A DNA stretch of 64,000 nucleotides. Origin: Roseospira goensis (GTDB lineage: Bacteria; Pseudomonadota; Alphaproteobacteria; Rhodospirillales; Rhodospirillaceae). Location of the stretch: the NCBI RefSeq assembly GCF_014197795.1, contig NZ_JACIGI010000016.1, forward strand, positions 16,553-80,552. Direction: 5' to 3'. Below, in pieces: positions 8,375 through 16,388 of this stretch; position 1 is the first letter of the stretch, and each line of letters starts with the position of its first letter. A program made the position numbers and the translations under genes. Below the pieces are notes generated by a model that made no database searches, was not told the origin of the DNA, and saw nothing but the letters and a program-made list of their open reading frames with translations.

Positions 8375-10177
8375 CTAGGCGGCCGCCAGCGCCTGCTCCA
8401 GGTCGGCGATCAGGTCTGCCGCGTCTTCCAGGCCGATGGACAGGCGGATGACGTCGTCGCCGGCCCCGGCTGCCGCGCGCTGCTCGTCCGTGAGCTGGCG
8501 GTGGGTGGTCGAGGCCGGGTGCAGGATCAGGCTGCGGGTGTCGCCGATGTTGGCGAGGTGACTGAAGACATTGACGGCTTCCACCACCCGCACGCCGGCG
8601 TCGAACCCGCCCTTGACGCCGAAGGTGAACACCGCGCCCGGTCCTTCCGGCAGGTACTTGGCCGCCAGATCCCGGAACGGCGAGCCGGGCAGGCCGGCAT
8701 GGGAGACCCAGGCGACCTTGGGGTGGTCCGCCAGGTATGCGGCCACGGTGCGCGCGTTGGCGACGTGCTGGCGCATGCGCAAGGGCAGGGTCTCGATGCC
8801 CATGATGGTCAGAAAGGCGTTCTGCGGGCTGAGCGTCGGGCCGAAGTCGCGCAGCGCCACCGCGCGGGCCTTGGTCGTGAAGGCGAAGTCGCCGAAGGTC
8901 TCGTAGAAGGTCAGGCCGTGATAGGCCGGCTCGGGCTTCGCCAGAGACGGGAACTTGTCGGACTTCGCCCAGTCGAAGCGGCCCGATTCGACGATCGCGC
9001 CGCCCAGCGCGTTGCCGTGGCCGGACAGGAACTTGGTGGTCGAGTGGGTGACGATGTCCGCCCCCCATTCGATCGGCCGGCACAGGTACGGTGTCGCCAT
9101 GGTGTTGTCGACGATCAGCGGGATGCCGGCCTCGTTGGCGATCTTCGCCACCGCCTCCAGGTCGACCACGATGCCGCCGGGGTTGGCGAGCACCTCCAGG
9201 AAGATGGCCTTGCAGCGCTCGGTCAGGGCGCGGCGGAAATTCTCCGGGTCGGTCGGGTCGACGAAGTGGCAGGTCCAGCCCAGCTTCTTGAACGACAGCC
9301 CGAACTGGGTCAGGGAGCCGCCGTAGAGATTGCGCGAGGCCACGAATTCGTCGCCCGGCTCCAGCAGGGTGAAGAAGGTCAGGAACTGCGCGGCGTGGCC
9401 GGAGGCGGCGCAGCAGGCGGCGCGCCCGCCCTCCAGGTTGGCGATGCGCTCCTCCAGCACGCTGACCGTCGGGTTCGATAGCCGGGTGTAGACGTGGCCG
9501 AAGTTGTGCAGGTTGAAGCGCGCGGCGGCCTGGTCGACGTCGTCGAAGACGTAGGACGTGGTCTGGAAGATCGGGGTGGCGCGGGCGCCGGTGGTCGGAT
9601 CCGGGCTGGCGCCGGCGTGAACGGCCCGGGTCGCGAAGCCGTAGTCGGTCTTGCCGGTCGCACCGGCGCCGCGGCCGGGCGCGGCCTTGGCGCGCGACGA
9701 GATGACGCCGGAGTTGACCCCGTACCAGCCCAGCTCACCGCCCAGCCGGCCGTACTCGATCTTCGGGCAGCGGTCCATGATCACCGTCAGGCCGGCGGCC
9801 TCGGCCTCGGCCGCCGCCGCGTCGTGACGCACGCCAAGCTGCATCCAGAGGACGCGGATGCCCTTGTCCGCCGCCACCGCCAGGGTCTCGGCGACGATGC
9901 CCGGCACCGCGTCGGCGGCGCGGAAGACGTCGACCATGTCCACCGGCTCCGGGACGTCGGCCAGGCGGGCGTGGACGGTCTCGCCCAGGATGGTGTTGCC
10001 GGCCTGGGTCGGGTTCACCGGGAGGACGCGGTAGCCCTTCTCCTGCAGGTACTTCATGACGAAGTAGCTGGGCCGGTTGGGGTTCGCCGAGGTGCCGATC
10101 ATGGCGATGGTCTTCACCTCGGCGAGGATCGACCGGATGTGGGCGTCGGGGTAGGTCAGGGCGGTCTGGTGGGTCAT
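8375..10177 (-). CDS. CoA-binding domain fused to O-acetylhomoserine aminocarboxypropyltransferase (MetY-like)
   Basis: This is a 600-aa two-domain protein. Residues 20-155 form a Rossmann CoA-binding domain of the YccU type (IGTSANPNRPSYFV at 28-40, PVNPTQ at 53-58, MQLGVRH at 112-118). Residues 178-600 form a Cys/Met-metabolism PLP enzyme with D357 (IVDNT) and the PLP lysine K382 in HSTTKFLSGHG. The FDD/LHNFGHVYTRLSNPT region is typical of MetY, which makes homocysteine from O-acetylhomoserine and sulfide. The two parts are joined by a Gly/Ala-rich linker (163-175). The ATG at 10177 begins at the normal CoA-domain start; another in-frame ATG lies at 10216, and neither has a strong ribosome site. 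The CoA domain may sense acyl-CoA status; that is speculation. Confidence 0.9.
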   Translation of the reverse strand: MTHQTALTYPDAHIRSILAEVKTIAMIGTSANPNRPSYFVMKYLQEKGYRVLPVNPTQAGNTILGETVHARLADVPEPVDMVDVFRAADAVPGIVAETLAVAADKGIRVLWMQLGVRHDAAAAEAEAAGLTVIMDRCPKIEYGRLGGELGWYGVNSGVISSRAKAAPGRGAGATGKTDYGFATRAVHAGASPDPTTGARATPIFQTTSYVFDDVDQAAARFNLHNFGHVYTRLSNPTVSVLEERIANLEGGRAACCAASGHAAQFLTFFTLLEPGDEFVASRNLYGGSLTQFGLSFKKLGWTCHFVDPTDPENFRRALTERCKAIFLEVLANPGGIVVDLEAVAKIANEAGIPLIVDNTMATPYLCRPIEWGADIVTHSTTKFLSGHGNALGGAIVESGRFDWAKSDKFPSLAKPEPAYHGLTFYETFGDFAFTTKARAVALRDFGPTLSPQNAFLTIMGIETLPLRMRQHVANARTVAAYLADHPKVAWVSHAGLPGSPFRDLAAKYLPEGPGAVFTFGVKGGFDAGVRVVEAVNVFSHLANIGDTRSLILHPASTTHRQLTDEQRAAAGAGDDVIRLSIGLEDAADLIADLEQALAAA

Positions 10178-10274
10178 GGGGCGGGCGTCCGTCTGCGGGG
10201 AAACGCGGACGCTCATGCAAGCGCGGGACGCGGCGGGGGTCAATGGAGCCGTCGCCGCCGGGTCCCGATCCGCC

Positions 10275-11573
10275 TCACATCATCAGCGGGTCGGGACCGC
10301 GCGGGGGCTTCGGCACCAGCAGGAACAACCGCCCCGGCTGCGCCATCCGCCCGGCCTGCTGGAACGCCGCCTCACCGGCGCCCCAGAACACGTCGCCCCG
10401 CACGATGCCCTTAATGGCCGAGCCCACGTCCTGCGCCGCCATCAGCCGTTGCAGCGGGCGGCCGTCCGGGTCGGTCGTGTCCAGCCACACCGGCGCCCCC
10501 AGCGGAATCACCGACGGGTCCACGGCCAGGCTGCGCAGCGGCGTGAGCGGCGCGCCCAGGGCGCCGATGGGGCCGTCACCGTCGATCTCGCGGAAGAAGA
10601 TGTAGCGCGGGTTCTCGCGCATGAGGGCGGCACCGGCCTCCGGGTTCTCGCGCAGCCACGCCCGGATCGCCGGCATCGAGCCGCCGTCGGCCAGGCCGCG
10701 CTCGCGCACCAGTTTACCGATGCCGACGAACGGCTGGCCGTTGTTGGCGGCGTAGCCGATGCGGGTCCGGCGGCCGTCGGGCAGGGTGACCTGTCCGGAG
10801 CCCTGAATGTGCAGAATATGCAGGTCCACCGCGTCGGCGGCCCAGAACAGGACCGGCGCCGTGCCGTCCAGGGCGCCGTCCTCGATGTCCGCGCGGGTGT
10901 GGTAGGGCACCGTCCCCGCCGCCGTCCGGCGCAGGCCGCGGCCGTCGTCCATGACCAGATCGCGAGGTGGTCCGTAGACCGGCACCTGGTAGCGGCCGCC
11001 GCGCTCCCGGGTCGCCTCGATGTGGGCTTCGTAGTACCCGGTGAACAGGCCGCGCGCGCTGCGGTCCGTGCTGGTCACGGCGAAGGCACTGAACCGCCGC
11101 TCGAGATAGCGCCGCAGGGCGTCCGGGTCGTCCGCCGGGACCCGGGTCAGGGCCGCGCAGGCGGCCTGCCAGTCCCGCGCCGTACCGGCGATGGCCTGAA
11201 GGTCGGGATGACCCTGGGGCGCCATCGGCCGGTCCGGCGGTAGCGCGTTGATGCGGGCACAGGAGCGGTCGAGCGCCGGTCTGGCCTGGGTGACGCGATC
11301 CGCGCGCCATCCCGGCAAGGTCTCCAGGCCGACCGGGGCATAGAGCGGCTGTGCCGGTGGGGGCACGCGGGGCGCGCACGACAGCGCCAGCAGCCCCAGG
11401 CCGCCCGCCATCGCGACGCCGACCGCCACGGTGGCACGCCGCCGGAGCCGCGCCGGTTTCCGCTCCCAGCGATGCAGGGCGCGCGCGGCGGCGACGGCGA
11501 GCGCCCGGCCCGCCCGCCGTGCGGCGCGCCCCATCCGGGATGGCGGCCTGAGCGGGAGCATGGGCCGGATCAT
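10275..11573 (-). CDS. mltA: Membrane-bound lytic murein transglycosylase A
   Basis: It cleaves peptidoglycan glycan strands to form 1,6-anhydromuramyl ends. The protein has an MltA barrel (about residues 150-290, including GLFTGYYEAH) and a C-terminal 3D domain (LRSLAVDPSVIPLGAPVWLDT, then AQDVGSAIKG and GDVFWG). A lipobox LALSC places the lipidated cysteine at residue 66, implying outer-membrane anchoring. The 50-residue basic stretch before the hydrophobic core is long for a lipoprotein signal, so the real start may be internal (for example the ATG at 11534). It lies 46 bp downstream of the Tim44-like gene, an adjacency common in alphaproteobacteria. Confidence 0.92.
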   Translation of the reverse strand: MIRPMLPLRPPSRMGRAARRAGRALAVAAARALHRWERKPARLRRRATVAVGVAMAGGLGLLALSCAPRVPPPAQPLYAPVGLETLPGWRADRVTQARPALDRSCARINALPPDRPMAPQGHPDLQAIAGTARDWQAACAALTRVPADDPDALRRYLERRFSAFAVTSTDRSARGLFTGYYEAHIEATRERGGRYQVPVYGPPRDLVMDDGRGLRRTAAGTVPYHTRADIEDGALDGTAPVLFWAADAVDLHILHIQGSGQVTLPDGRRTRIGYAANNGQPFVGIGKLVRERGLADGGSMPAIRAWLRENPEAGAALMRENPRYIFFREIDGDGPIGALGAPLTPLRSLAVDPSVIPLGAPVWLDTTDPDGRPLQRLMAAQDVGSAIKGIVRGDVFWGAGEAAFQQAGRMAQPGRLFLLVPKPPRGPDPLMM

Positions 11574-11589
11574 GGAGCCCCGTCTGATC

Positions 11590-11631
11590 GTCGTCCTAGT
11601 CGTCGTCCTAGTCGTCGTCCTAGTCGTCGTC
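11590..11631 (-). repeat. 12-bp tandem repeat that duplicates a gene end with its stop codon
   Basis: Three exact copies of a 12-bp unit (plus strand GTCGTCCTAGTC at 11590-11601, 11602-11613 and 11614-11625), plus a partial fourth, span the 3' end of the Tim44-like gene. On the coding strand each unit reads GAC GAC GAC TAG, so the sequence is Asp-Asp-Asp-stop three times in the same frame. Only the first stop (11620-11622) is used. Confidence 0.9.
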
Positions 11632-12333
11632 GGGGGTGCGCGTCGCCACCAGGGTCCAGTTCGGATCCCGCGACCGGGTGTCGCGGGCGAAGGTCCACAG
11701 GTCGGTCACCTTGGCGATGCGCTCCGGGTCGCCGTCGATCACGTCCCCGTCGCGGCCCCGAACGGCGTTGACCTGTTCGGTGACGAACTCGACCGTGACA
11801 TGGGCGATGCCGTCGTCGACCCCGGCCTCGGTGACGGAAATCCCCTTGAAGCCCAGCAACTCGGTCTGCATGACCTCGCCGGCCGCCTCGCGCTCGTCGA
11901 TGGCACGGGCGAAGCCGTCGTAGACGGCATCGGACAGCAGCGGCCGCAGGGTCTGCTTGTCGCCCTTCGCGAAGGCGTCGACGATCATCTCGAAGGCGGC
12001 GCGGGCCCCGCCCAGGAACGATTCCGGCTCGAAGTCCGGGTCGGCGCGGCGCACCGCCTCGACCCCGGACGCCGCGGCCCGTCCCCAGCCGCCCCGGACC
12101 TGCGGCTGCGGCTCCTCCTCGGGCTCGCCGTCGCCGTCCTGGCCGCGCCGACCGGGCAGGTCGATCACGTTGTCCTCCGCGTCGCGGCGGTCGGGCGCCT
12201 GGGCATCGAACGGCGTGCGCCGGGGCTTTTCGTTGCCCGTGCGCTTGCCCAGGACGCTGCGCAGACGCAGCACCAGGAACGCCGCGATCATGGCGAAAAA
12301 GATGATGTCGATGAACTGAAAGCTGTCGCCCAT
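11620..12333 (-). CDS. Tim44/TimA-like membrane-anchored protein
   Basis: This inner-membrane protein carries a C-terminal Tim44-like domain (about residues 85-230). The bacterial relatives sit next to mltA and opposite fxsA/secB, as here. Residues 6-24 (FIDIIFFAMIAAFLVLRLR) are a single N-terminal membrane helix followed by a basic, then acidic, low-complexity linker (30-80). The Tim44-like fold starts around DPDFEPESFLGGARAAFEMIVDAFAKGD. The ATG at 12333 gives MGDSFQFIDI, the usual start of the family; open sequence upstream is repetitive and not family-like. The exact function in bacteria is not settled; a role in envelope assembly is inferred. The C-terminus ends in Asp-Asp-Asp within a 12-bp tandem repeat. 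Confidence 0.88.
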   Translation of the reverse strand: MGDSFQFIDIIFFAMIAAFLVLRLRSVLGKRTGNEKPRRTPFDAQAPDRRDAEDNVIDLPGRRGQDGDGEPEEEPQPQVRGGWGRAAASGVEAVRRADPDFEPESFLGGARAAFEMIVDAFAKGDKQTLRPLLSDAVYDGFARAIDEREAAGEVMQTELLGFKGISVTEAGVDDGIAHVTVEFVTEQVNAVRGRDGDVIDGDPERIAKVTDLWTFARDTRSRDPNWTLVATRTPDDD

Positions 12334-12773
12334 GGTCGATCGAAACTCGCCGGCTTGTCCCGGGCGCGGCGGCGCCACGACCGGGACGTGTTGTGCGCGC
12401 CTCGGTTGGCGCGTGTGGGTTCCGTTCGTTCTCGGTCCCGTGTCGGTCTGGCGGGATCCGGCGGCCCCCCTGGACCACGACCGTTCCGGTGGGCTAAACA
12501 CATCGCCTGCCCGAGCGGACAAACCCCCGGCGGGGTCCCGACCCCCACCAGTTTGAGGCCCACCAGTTTGAGGCCCAACAGTTTGAGGGACGTGTCCGCC
12601 CGGATCAACCCACGTTTCCACCCGCATCGTGGCGCATGACCACGGGCAGGCGGGGTCAGCCGCGCCGACGCCGAACCTGCCCGCTAGATAAGGTCCCGGC
12701 GGCGCCAGAGCAAGGCGATATCCCCACTGGAAACCGCGGAAAATCCCTGGACCCGCGCAGAAAGGCCCGAGCC
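12334..12773. other. Divergent intergenic region between the Tim44-like gene and fxsA
   Basis: These 440 bp separate two divergent genes and should hold both promoters, but I cannot identify a clear -35/-10 pair in either direction. A 15-bp tandem repeat lies at 12546-12588. Antisense-looking frames here are rich in Arg/Gly/Pro and not convincing as genes. Confidence 0.5.
12546..12588. repeat. 15-bp tandem repeat, three copies
   Basis: The unit CACCAGTTTGAGGCC occurs at 12546-12560 and 12561-12575, followed by a slightly varied and truncated third copy (CAACAGTTTGAGG). It lies between divergent genes and has no coding role that I can see. Confidence 0.85.
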
Positions 12774-13385
12774 ATGCCCTTCCTCCTCCTGATCGCATTC
12801 ATTGGGGTCCCACTCCTGGAGATCGCCGTCTTCATCCAGGTCGGTGGGGTCATCGGCCTGGGGTGGACGCTGGTCCTGGTGGTGTTGACCGCCGTCGCCG
12901 GGACTCTGTTGCTGCGGGCGCAGGGCCTGTCGACGCTGAATCGCGCCCGGGCCAGCCTGGACCGGGGCGAAGTGCCGATGCGGGAGGTGTTCGACGGGGC
13001 CTGTCTGCTGGTCGGCGGCGCGCTGCTGCTGACGCCCGGATTCGTGACCGACACGGTCGGGTTCCTGCTGCTGCTGCCGCCGGTTCGCGGCGCGCTGCTG
13101 GAGCGCCTCAAGGCCAGCGGTCGGTTCAGCGTGCAGGTCTCCGGGTTCGACGGCGGCGGGCCTGGGGGGCCTGGGGGGCCTGGCCGGCCCGGTGGCCCCG
13201 GCGCCCCGGGGGGATCGGGCGCGCGCGGGCGCGGCCCGGTCATCGAGGGCGAGTACGAGGAGGTCGGTCCGCCGCGACCGAGCCGCTGGGGCGGCGTCGG
13301 CCAGGCGTCCGGCCCTGAAGCGGACGCCGACGGCGACGCGGATCGGGCGGCCCCCGGCTCCGAGGACTCCGACCGCCGCGCGTGA
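12774..13385 (+). CDS. fxsA: FxsA family membrane protein
   Basis: This small integral membrane protein of the FxsA/UPF0716 family was named for suppressing phage exclusion when overproduced in E. coli; its normal role is unclear. Hydrophobic segments fall at about residues 2-20, 25-46 and 75-103, with the conserved FIGVPLLEI start and LLLTPGFVTDTVGFLLLLPPVR stretch. After residue 125 comes a Gly/Pro tract of repeated GGP units, then an acidic tail, which makes it longer (203 aa) than the compact 150-160 aa members. The ATG at 12774 is the family start; an in-frame ATG 46 codons upstream gives unrelated sequence. secB follows 135 bp downstream. Confidence 0.9.
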   Translation: MPFLLLIAFIGVPLLEIAVFIQVGGVIGLGWTLVLVVLTAVAGTLLLRAQGLSTLNRARASLDRGEVPMREVFDGACLLVGGALLLTPGFVTDTVGFLLLLPPVRGALLERLKASGRFSVQVSGFDGGGPGGPGGPGRPGGPGAPGGSGARGRGPVIEGEYEEVGPPRPSRWGGVGQASGPEADADGDADRAAPGSEDSDRRA

Positions 13386-13520
13386 TCCTGACGGCCGGCA
13401 CGGCCGGCGGCGCCGTCCGGTTGTCTGGCCGGGCCGATCATGCTACGGCACCGGCGACCCGGGCGGGGGCGCGGCCGATCCGCGCCCCTGCAGTCCGTCC
13501 AGCCCCAGGGGGAGACACCG

Positions 13521-14030
13521 ATGAGTGAACAGACCGACGCCGGCGGCGCCGGCCAGGAGCCGCCGCCGCTGATCATCAATGCCCAGTACGTCCGTGACCT
13601 GTCGTTCGAGGTGCCGCACGCCCCGGGCATCTTCACCGAGATGCGGACCTCGCCCGAGATCTCCGTCAATGTGGATGTGCAGGCCAGTCCCGTCGACGAG
13701 CAGCGCAAGGTCTTCGAGGTGCGCCTGAAGCTGAACGCCGAGGGCAAGGTGGGCGACAAGTCCGCGTTCATCGCGGAACTGGAGTACGGCGCGGCCGTGA
13801 CCATCAATGCGCCCGACGAGCAGGTCAGCCCGCTGCTGCTGATCGAGGCGCCACGCCACATGTTTCCGTTCGCGCGCAACATCCTGTCCGACCTGACCCG
13901 GGACGGCGGCTTCCCGCCCGTGGTGTTGCAGCCGATCGACTTCATCGCCCTGTTCCGCCAGCGGGTGCAGGCCATGCAGCGCGCGCGTCAGCAGCAGCAG
14001 GCGCAGGGCGGCGACGGCGGCGCGGCGTGA
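13521..14030 (+). CDS. secB: Protein-export chaperone SecB
   Basis: This cytosolic tetrameric chaperone holds preproteins unfolded and delivers them to SecA. The 169-aa sequence has the family core (INAQYVRDLSFE near residue 18, FEVRLKLNAEG near 67, and the PRHMFPFARNILSDLTRDGGFPP stretch near 110-132, which is diagnostic). The Gln/Gly-rich tail after residue 150 is likely disordered. The ATG at 13521 follows AGGGGGAGACACC, a good ribosome site. An alphaproteobacterial tRNA-Leu gene follows on the same strand. Confidence 0.96.
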   Translation: MSEQTDAGGAGQEPPPLIINAQYVRDLSFEVPHAPGIFTEMRTSPEISVNVDVQASPVDEQRKVFEVRLKLNAEGKVGDKSAFIAELEYGAAVTINAPDEQVSPLLLIEAPRHMFPFARNILSDLTRDGGFPPVVLQPIDFIALFRQRVQAMQRARQQQQAQGGDGGAA

Positions 14031-14036
14031 TTTGGA

Positions 14037-14114
14037 GGAGCGCCGGCCGGGCGGTGAAAATTCACCGTTGACACCGCCCCGGCGGATGGGTAGAAACCCG
14101 GCCTCCGGCGCTCC
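14037..14114. other. Nested inverted repeats between secB and tRNA-Leu
   Basis: The outer arms are 10-bp perfect (GGAGCGCCGG 14037-14046, CCGGCGCTCC 14105-14114). Inside lie an 8-bp stem (GGGCGGTG 14049-14056 with CACCGCCC 14072-14079) and an overlapping 7-bp hairpin (CGGTGAA 14052-14058, TTCACCG 14061-14067). There is no T-run after it, so if it ends secB transcription it is not a classical intrinsic terminator. It could also be part of tRNA-gene upstream control. Confidence 0.4.
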
Positions 14115-14125
14115 TTAGCCCCCTT

Positions 14126-14212
14126 GCCCAGGTGGCGGAATTGGTAGACGCGCAGGTTTCAGGTACCTGTGGCCGCAAGGCCGTGGAAGTTCGAGTCTTC
14201 TCCTGGGCACCA
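14126..14212 (+). tRNA. tRNA-Leu(CAG)
   Basis: This is an 87-nt class II tRNA with a 7-bp acceptor stem GCCCAGG/CCTGGGC, the D-arm TTGGTAGACGC, and the anticodon stem CAGGT/ACCTG enclosing the loop TTCAGGT, so the anticodon is CAG (reads CUG). It has a long variable arm (GGCCGCAAGGCC), the T-loop GTTCGAGTC, and an encoded CCA end. The long variable arm and A discriminator fit leucine. Confidence 0.97.
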
Positions 14213-14295
14213 TTTCATCCGGTCGGGGCGTACCCCGACCCGGATCGCCGGGCGGGCCGGTCCACGCCGCCCGCAACCGCTTATCGGACGTTCGT

Positions 14296-14337
14296 CGCCG
14301 CCTGACCGGGACACCCCGGGCGTGCGGCGTTTTTTTT
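14296..14337 (+). terminator. Intrinsic terminator downstream of tRNA-Leu
   Basis: The outer stem CGCCGC (14296-14301) pairs with GCGGCG (14324-14329) around an inner CCGGG-ACAC-CCCGG hairpin, directly followed by eight T residues (14330-14337). This is the clearest Rho-independent terminator in the window and ends the tRNA (or secB-tRNA) transcript before the RNase D gene. Confidence 0.8.
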
Positions 14338-14441
14338 GGTCGGGGCCGGGGCTGGTTCGGGTGGTCCGGCCCGCCCCGGCCGAACGGAGGGACCCGGCGT
14401 CGCGTCATCGCGTCGCGTCATCGCCGGGACGAGAGGAGTGC

Positions 14442-15053
14442 ATGGCCGAAATCCTTCTGCACGAGGGCGACCTGCCCGCCGACGTCGCCTGGGGCGACAG
14501 CGTGGCCGTCGACAGCGAGACCATGGGCCTCAACCTGGTCCGCGACCGGCTGTGTCTCGTGCAGGTGTCCGCCGGGGACGGCGTCTGCCATTTGGTGCGC
14601 GCGCACCCGCAGCGGCCGGCGCCGGTCCTGACCGCGCTCATGGGCGATCCGGCGGTGTTGAAGATCTTCCATTACGCCCGCTTCGACGTGGCGGTGCTGC
14701 TGGCCCGCTTCGGCGTGCTGACCCAGCCGGTCTACTGCACCAAGATCGCCTCCAAGCTCTGCCGCACCAACACCGACGCCCACGGCCTGCGCGCCGTGTG
14801 CAAGGATTTGCTGGGGGTCGAGATCTCCAAGCAGATGCAGTCCTCGGACTGGGGGGCGGCGACCTTGACGCCGGAGCAGATGGAATACGCCGCCAACGAC
14901 GTCCTCTATCTGCACCGCCTGCGGGCGGCGCTGGACGGGCTGCTGGCGCGCGAGGGCCGGGCTGACCTGGCCCGCGCCTGCTTCGGCTTCGTGCCCCATC
15001 GCGCCGCGCTCGACGTGGCCGGCTGGGACGACGACGATATCTTCGCGCACTGA
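14442..15053 (+). CDS. Ribonuclease D-like 3'-5' exonuclease (short form)
   Basis: This DEDDy-type exonuclease probably trims tRNA or other RNA 3' ends. All catalytic positions are visible in the 203-aa protein: D24 and E26 (DSET), D82 (HYARFD), Y149 and D153 (YAANDVLYL). It lacks the HRDC domains of full-length RNase D, a form common in alphaproteobacteria. The ATG at 14442 follows GAGAGGAG. It precedes kdsD and the lpt genes on the same strand, an arrangement also typical of this class. Whether it acts on RNA in vivo is inference from the fold. Confidence 0.9.
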   Translation: MAEILLHEGDLPADVAWGDSVAVDSETMGLNLVRDRLCLVQVSAGDGVCHLVRAHPQRPAPVLTALMGDPAVLKIFHYARFDVAVLLARFGVLTQPVYCTKIASKLCRTNTDAHGLRAVCKDLLGVEISKQMQSSDWGAATLTPEQMEYAANDVLYLHRLRAALDGLLAREGRADLARACFGFVPHRAALDVAGWDDDDIFAH

Positions 15054-15129
15054 CACTCGCGCCCCGCCGCCCGGTGCGGCCACCGTGCCGCGCCGCCTCC
15101 TGGCCTGTTTTGTGAAAGACGCCTCCCCC

Positions 15130-16149
15130 ATGCGTTCGACCGTGCCAGCCTCTGCCGAGGCGTCCCCGCCCACCGCCGACAGCCCCGGCCCGTCGGCCGT
15201 GCTGGCGTCGGCGCGGCGCGTGCTGCGCGAGGAGGGCGCGGCGCTCGATGCCCTGGCCGATGCGCTGGGCGCCGACCTGGACGCGGCGGTTGCCACCCTG
15301 CTGGCCTGCCGGGGGCGGATCACGGTAACCGGCATGGGCAAGAGCGGGCATGTGGCGCGCAAGATCGCGGCCACCCTGGCCTCGACCGGGACCCTGGCCC
15401 AGTTCGTCCACCCGGCGGAGGCCAGCCACGGCGACCTTGGCATGATCGGGCGCGACGACGTGATTCTCGCCCTGTCGAACTCCGGCGACACCCCTGAACT
15501 GGCCGACATCATCGCTTATGCCCGCCGCTTTGGCCTGCCACTGATCGGCATGACGCGGCGCGCCGACGGTGCGCTCGCCCAGGCCAGCAGCGTCGCCCTG
15601 GTGCTGCCGCCGCACCGCGAGGCCTGTCCGCTCGGTCTCGCCCCCACCACCTCGACGACCCTGATGATGGCTCTGGGCGACGCGCTCGCGGTGGCGCTCC
15701 TGGAGGCGCGCGAGTTCAGCGCCCGGGACTTCCAGGTGTTCCATCCCGGGGGGCGCCTGGGCAAGGCGCTGCTGCGCGTTGGCGACCTGATGCATACCGG
15801 GGACGCGCTGCCCCTGGTGGATGGCGATACGCCCATGTCCCGCGCCCTGATCGAGATGTCCGGCAAGGGGTTCGGCTGCGTCGGGATCGTTGACGCGGCC
15901 GGCCTGCTGATCGGCATCGTCACCGACGGCGACCTGCGCCGGCACATGGCGCCCGATCTGGTGCAGCGGCCGGCGGCGGCGGTCATGACCCGCGACCCCC
16001 GCACCGTCGCCCCGGCCACCCTGGCGGTCGAGGCGCTGCACGTCATGAACGCCGGCGGGCGGCCGATCACCAGCCTGTTCGTGGTGGACGGGCGGCGACC
16101 GGTGGGCTTTATTCATATGCACGACCTGTTGCGGGCCGGGGTGGACTAG
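15130..16149 (+). CDS. kdsD: D-arabinose 5-phosphate isomerase
   Basis: It converts ribulose 5-phosphate to arabinose 5-phosphate, the first step of Kdo synthesis for LPS. The 339-aa protein has an N-terminal SIS domain (GMGKSGHVARK near residue 75, SNSGDTPEL near 117, HPGGRLGK near 205) followed by two CBS domains (about 210-330; IVTDGDLRRHM near 263). This SIS-CBS-CBS order is the KdsD/KpsF pattern. The ATG at 15130 is preferred; a GTG 15 codons upstream is possible. Its product feeds KdsA (50932-51804). The lptC-lptA-lptB genes follow. Confidence 0.94.
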   Translation: MRSTVPASAEASPPTADSPGPSAVLASARRVLREEGAALDALADALGADLDAAVATLLACRGRITVTGMGKSGHVARKIAATLASTGTLAQFVHPAEASHGDLGMIGRDDVILALSNSGDTPELADIIAYARRFGLPLIGMTRRADGALAQASSVALVLPPHREACPLGLAPTTSTTLMMALGDALAVALLEAREFSARDFQVFHPGGRLGKALLRVGDLMHTGDALPLVDGDTPMSRALIEMSGKGFGCVGIVDAAGLLIGIVTDGDLRRHMAPDLVQRPAAAVMTRDPRTVAPATLAVEALHVMNAGGRPITSLFVVDGRRPVGFIHMHDLLRAGVD

Positions 16150-16202
16150 ACCAGCATGGTCTGAGGCCGGCGGCCGCGCTTATCACTCCGGTGGCGGACG
16201 GC

Positions 16203-16244
16203 GCGTCGAGATTGCGGCGTCGAGATTGCGGTGTCGAGATTGCG
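16203..16244. repeat. 14-bp tandem repeat, three copies
   Basis: The unit GCGTCGAGATTGCG occurs twice exactly (16203-16216, 16217-16230) and once with one change (16231-16244) in the gap between kdsD and lptC. The repeat is non-coding as far as I can see. Confidence 0.88.
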
Positions 16245-16388
16245 GCGTCGGGTGCGGGCGGCAGCGTAAGGGCTGGCAAAGCTCGGGGAAAGCTCGGGCA
16301 GGGTCCGGCCGACACCGCCGGGCGTCGGCGGCAGCGGCCGGGCCAGGACCACGACAACGCCGGGAGTGGGCGGCGCGGGGCGCCTGCG

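Noticed and set aside
12288-12608. Minus-strand frame with LKLVG repeats between the Tim44-like gene and fxsA
   Set aside because: The repeats come from the 15-bp tandem DNA repeat; the frame overlaps the start of the Tim44-like gene and lacks any gene features.
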